Below the pieces are notes generated by a model. That model saw only the letters and a list, made by a program, of their open reading frames with translations. It was not told the origin of the DNA and searched no databases. A DNA stretch of 64,000 nt from Herpetosiphon gulosus (lineage in GTDB: Bacteria; Chloroflexota; Chloroflexia; Chloroflexales; Herpetosiphonaceae), in assembly GCF_039545135.1 (NCBI RefSeq), contig NZ_BAABRU010000010.1, forward strand, positions 186,001 through 250,000, written 5' to 3'. Numbering within the stretch: the stretch's first letter is position 1; every line of letters begins with the position of its first letter. Both the position numbers and the translations under genes were made by a program. Shown one piece after another: positions 61,456-64,000 of the stretch.

Positions 61456-62433
61456 CTACGGCACCCGCACCCGATTGAGAATTTGGGCTACCAAGTTTTC
61501 CGAAGTGATATTTTCGGCTTCGGCTTCGTAGGTGGCGATCAAACGGTGGCGCAGCACATCTAAGGCCATATGTTTAACGTCATCGGGCGTGACATAAGCA
61601 CGGCCTTGCAAGAAGGCGGCTCCTTTAGCGGCCAAGGTCATAAAAATGGTGGCCCGTGGCGATGCGCCAAATTCAATATAGGGCTTAATTTGTGCCAAGC
61701 CATATTGCTCAGGTTTACGGGTGGCAAACACCAAATCCAAAATATAATGCTTGACCCGATCATCAATATAAATTTGATGGAAAATCTTGCGAGCGTTATC
61801 CAACTCCTCGATTGTCATCGTTGTGCTCATTTTGGGGGTGGTTGCCCCAGTCATGCGATTGAGAATTTCGTATTCTTCCTCGCGGGTGGGGTAATCAACG
61901 ACCACTTTGAGCATAAAACGATCAACCTGCGCTTCAGGCAAGGGGTAGGTTCCATCGTTTTCAATTGGGTTTTGGGTTGCCATCACCAAATATGGGTGGG
62001 GCAATTTAAAGGTATCCGAGCCAATTGTTACTTGACGCTCTTGCATGGCTTCGAGCAAAGCACTTTGCACTTTGGCCGGAGCACGGTTAATTTCGTCGGC
62101 CAGCAAAAAGTTGGTAAAAATTGGCCCTTTTTTAATCGAAAAATCGCCAGTGCGTTGATTGTAAATTTGCGTACCAATCAAGTCGCCAGGCAGCAAATCG
62201 GGGGTAAACTGAATCCGTTCAAATTGGGCATGAATCCCTTCGGCCATGCTTTTAACCATTAAGGTTTTGGCCAACCCTGGAACACCTTCAATTAATAAGT
62301 GACCATTAGCCAACAAACCAATCAAGATGCGTTCAGCTAATGCCCGCTGCCCAACAACAATTTTTCCTACTTCGCCCACAAGGCTTTGCAAGGCCTCGCC
62401 TGCGCGGCGTACATCGCTACTATTTGTTTCCAA
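61456..62433 (-). CDS. MoxR-family AAA+ ATPase
   Basis: A 325-residue MoxR ATPase: Walker A 'GVPGLAKTLMVKS', Walker B 'LLADEINRAPAKVQ' and Sensor 1 'VMATQNPIENDG' all match. MoxR proteins are chaperones for VWA-containing partners, here the DUF58 and Bat proteins downstream. The start is a TTG at 62433 with GAGG 6 nt upstream; no ATG fits the family N-terminus. Confidence 0.93.
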   Translation of the reverse strand: METNSSDVRRAGEALQSLVGEVGKIVVGQRALAERILIGLLANGHLLIEGVPGLAKTLMVKSMAEGIHAQFERIQFTPDLLPGDLIGTQIYNQRTGDFSIKKGPIFTNFLLADEINRAPAKVQSALLEAMQERQVTIGSDTFKLPHPYLVMATQNPIENDGTYPLPEAQVDRFMLKVVVDYPTREEEYEILNRMTGATTPKMSTTMTIEELDNARKIFHQIYIDDRVKHYILDLVFATRKPEQYGLAQIKPYIEFGASPRATIFMTLAAKGAAFLQGRAYVTPDDVKHMALDVLRHRLIATYEAEAENITSENLVAQILNRVRVP

Positions 62434-62704
62434 GGTGAACCTCGCACGTCAACAACGGGTAGCCGAATCTTTTTTCTGTTGTCGATAATACCATAACCTT
62501 GAGCCAAAAACCCGCTTTTTTAGCTGCGTTTAAGCCAATTCTCACCATACTTAAGCTATGAAGAAACGATGAAGACTGCTGCTAGGCCGTTGTGCCTGAG
62601 TAAAATGCTTAAAAATTGCCAAACAAGCTGTAGTGATCACGACAATCAGGTTAATGCCTGATACCCATCCCCTGTGGAGGCAGGTATACTAGGTTTGTGC
62701 CTTC

Positions 62705-62735
62705 CAACCGTTGCCAAGCTGCCAACGGTTGTTTT
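62705..62735 (+). promoter_or_regulatory. Leader hairpin upstream of the cupredoxin gene
   Basis: CAACCGTTG and CAACGGTTG arms around 9 nt, followed by TTTTAATG, 29 nt before the cupredoxin ATG. It looks like an intrinsic terminator in the leader, so it could be an attenuator, or the end of an upstream transcript. Confidence 0.45.
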
Positions 62736-62763
62736 AATGAATACCGTTTGAAAGGATGCTTCC

Positions 62764-63246
62764 GTGAAGAAGTTGAGTATTGCACTCTTGCTTGTTGTTT
62801 CGTTAACTTTAGCTGCTTGTGGTGGAGAAGCTGCCACGACCGCCCCATCAACAGATAACGGCGCTGCAACTAGCGCACCCAGCACCGGTGGCGGTAGCTC
62901 GACTCTGACGATTGACGCTGCGGCTGGTGGTACCTTGGCTTTTGCCGCAACGGCAGCCGAAACCACTGCTGGCGAAGTGACCGTGACCTTTAATAACCCG
63001 GGCGCTTTGGCTCATAATTTGGTCATCGTCAAGCCAGGCGAAGAACAAGCTGCGGTTGATGCCTCGATGGCTTCGGCTCCTGACTTCTTGCCTCCTGCCG
63101 ACAAATCTTTGGGTCATAGCAAAACGATTGCTGCTGGCGCAAGCGATACCTTCACCGTGAGCTTGCAACCAGGTACTTACAGCTTTATCTGTACCTATCC
63201 GGCCCACTATGCTGCTGGCATGAAGGGTACTTTGACCGTCAAATAA
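62764..63246 (+). CDS. Cupredoxin (auracyanin-like) lipoprotein
   Basis: A 160-residue exported lipoprotein with a type 1 blue-copper domain. Lipobox 'LAAC' (Cys19), a Thr/Pro/Ser/Gly-rich spacer (20-45), then the copper domain with His in 'LAHNLVIVKPG' and Cys, His, Met in 'FICTYPAHYAAGMKG'. This ligand spacing matches auracyanins and plastocyanin-like proteins, which carry electrons outside the membrane in Chloroflexota. A strong terminator follows. Partner oxidase is not visible. Confidence 0.87.
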   Translation: MKKLSIALLLVVSLTLAACGGEAATTAPSTDNGAATSAPSTGGGSSTLTIDAAAGGTLAFAATAAETTAGEVTVTFNNPGALAHNLVIVKPGEEQAAVDASMASAPDFLPPADKSLGHSKTIAAGASDTFTVSLQPGTYSFICTYPAHYAAGMKGTLTVK

Positions 63247-63271
63247 GCAACGAGCAACCCTCGTAGTAACC

Positions 63272-63300
63272 AACGCGAATGGCACACCCATTCGCGTTTT
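63272..63300 (+). terminator. Terminator of the cupredoxin gene
   Basis: AACGCGAATGG and CCATTCGCGTT arms, then TTGG, 26 nt after the stop. Confidence 0.7.
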
Positions 63301-63406
63301 GGTTTAATTCAGCCCATAGATTTTTGAGATTCTTAACTTCGATATGACCAACACTTAACAATTGGCAACTACCCTACAAGCTGTATAGTTTGTGGAGTGT
63401 TGGGCT

Positions 63407-64000
63407 GTGCTACAACGATTTTTTTTGCTTTGCTGCCTCGTAACGTTGGCTGGATGCGGTGCAACCACCGCTCAACCGACGGCTACCAGCCTCCCCGCGA
63501 CAGCAACACCTGCCCCAACCACTCTCGCTCAAGCAACTCCTGCGGTAACGGCTAACCCAGCTTTGCGCGGCACAATCGTGATCGATGGCTCAAGCACGGT
63601 GTTTCCAATTACCGAAGCAGTTGCCCGTGAGTTTGCCCTGAGTGCGCCGAATGTTCAAGTGCAATTGGGCGTGAGCGGCACTGGTGGCGGGTTTAAGAAG
63701 TTTTGTGCTGGCGAAACGGTGATCTCCGATGCTTCGCGCCCAATTAAACAGAGCGAAGCCGCTGAGTGTGCCGCCAACCAGATTGATTTTGTGGAAATCC
63801 CCGTGGCCTTCGATGGCCTTTCGTTGGTTGCCAACCCCAGTAATACCTGGCTCGAATGTATGACCGTGGCCGAGTTGAATACCCTCTGGCAACCAGATGC
63901 GACCAATATCATCACCAATTGGCGTATGTTGCGGCCCACTTGGCCAACCAGTACCTTGCAATTGTATGGTGCGGGCCAAGATTCGGGCACCTTCGATTAT
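63407..64000 (+). CDS. pstS: Phosphate ABC transporter substrate-binding protein, N-terminal part (cut by window edge)
   Basis: The first 198 codons of a PstS-type lipoprotein: signal with lipobox 'LAGC' (Cys17), Thr/Pro/Ala-rich linker, then '[17 protein letters not shown]', '[15 protein letters not shown]' and '[13 protein letters not shown]', which ligate phosphate in PstS. The gene starts with GTG at 63407, with GGAG 9 nt upstream, and is open at the right edge. Downstream pst genes are probably beyond the window. Confidence 0.9.
   Translation, partial: MLQRFFLLCCLVTLAGCGATTAQPTATSLPATATPAPTTLAQATPAVTANPALRGTIVIDGSSTVFPITEAVAREFALSAPNVQVQLGVSGTGGGFKKFCAGETVISDASRPIKQSEAAECAANQIDFVEIPVAFDGLSLVANPSNTWLECMTVAELNTLWQPDATNIITNWRMLRPTWPTSTLQLYGAGQDSGTFDY

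Overview
The window reads as a chromosomal segment of a filamentous Chloroflexota bacterium, most likely Herpetosiphon or a close relative. That assignment is an inference from gene content: an XRE-STAND-TPR regulator of the kind common in that group, an auracyanin-like cupredoxin lipoprotein, lamin-tail-domain surface proteins, a MoxR/DUF58/Bat operon, and intergenic DNA built from repeated short 'words'. Gene density is high, both strands are used, no rRNA or CRISPR is present, and two tRNA genes (Gln-UUG, Thr-CGU) lie between operons.

Left edge (1-5.7 kb): a compact class II lanthipeptide-type locus. A C39-peptidase ABC transporter (cut by the window edge) and a very short HlyD-like membrane anchor run leftward. 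Running rightward are a 75-residue precursor with a double-Gly leader and a two-Cys core, an XRE-STAND-TPR regulator, and a LanM homologue that contains only the dehydratase half and has no LanC-like cyclase domain. A perfect tandem 12-bp repeat and a good promoter sit in the divergent intergenic region.

5.7-16 kb: a membrane-anchored PQQ-type sugar dehydrogenase with a c-type cytochrome, a GT4 glycosyltransferase, a TnpB element (TnpB, a divergent small XRE repressor, a perfect palindromic operator, and an omega-RNA-like 3' end), a lone receiver protein, P5C dehydrogenase, a PyrK-like iron-sulfur flavoprotein, a CoA-binding protein and a nitroreductase. 15-20 kb: GDP-rhamnose-type nucleotide-sugar genes (phosphohexomutase, sugar nucleotidyltransferase, ManC, Rmd).

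20-37 kb: Nudix hydrolase, three tandem zinc-ribbon membrane proteins, GT2, Dps, a WDxxWH/PPH membrane protein, a hydrolase and beta-propeller pair, MoaB, a 1226-residue lamin-tail protein whose C-terminus runs antisense into moaB, tRNA-Gln, two MFS transporters, an SGNH-like hydrolase with Cys in place of the nucleophilic Ser, small membrane proteins, a methyltransferase and an HNH nuclease.

37-43 kb: a pyrimidine operon, pyrR - [Clp/Hsp100 ATPase fused to a release-factor-2-like domain lacking GGQ and SPF] - pyrB. The middle gene is the most unusual protein in the window. It has an RF2 scaffold without its codon-recognition and peptidyl-hydrolysis motifs, joined to an AAA+ tandem with altered Walker B and pore-loop motifs.

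43-64 kb: GT2, fumarylacetoacetase with an unknown partner, KptA/Tpt1, CvpA-MutS2, two histidine-kinase-type proteins (one apparently without a phosphoacceptor His), deoxynucleoside kinase, tRNA-Thr, a YitT-family protein, a DUF2306 protein, an AhpC/TSA-like protein, the MoxR-DUF58-BatD-BatA-BatB-BatC operon, a cupredoxin and a PstS gene cut by the right edge. At least eight intergenic gaps carry the same mosaic of short repeated words, a pattern no annotated gene explains.
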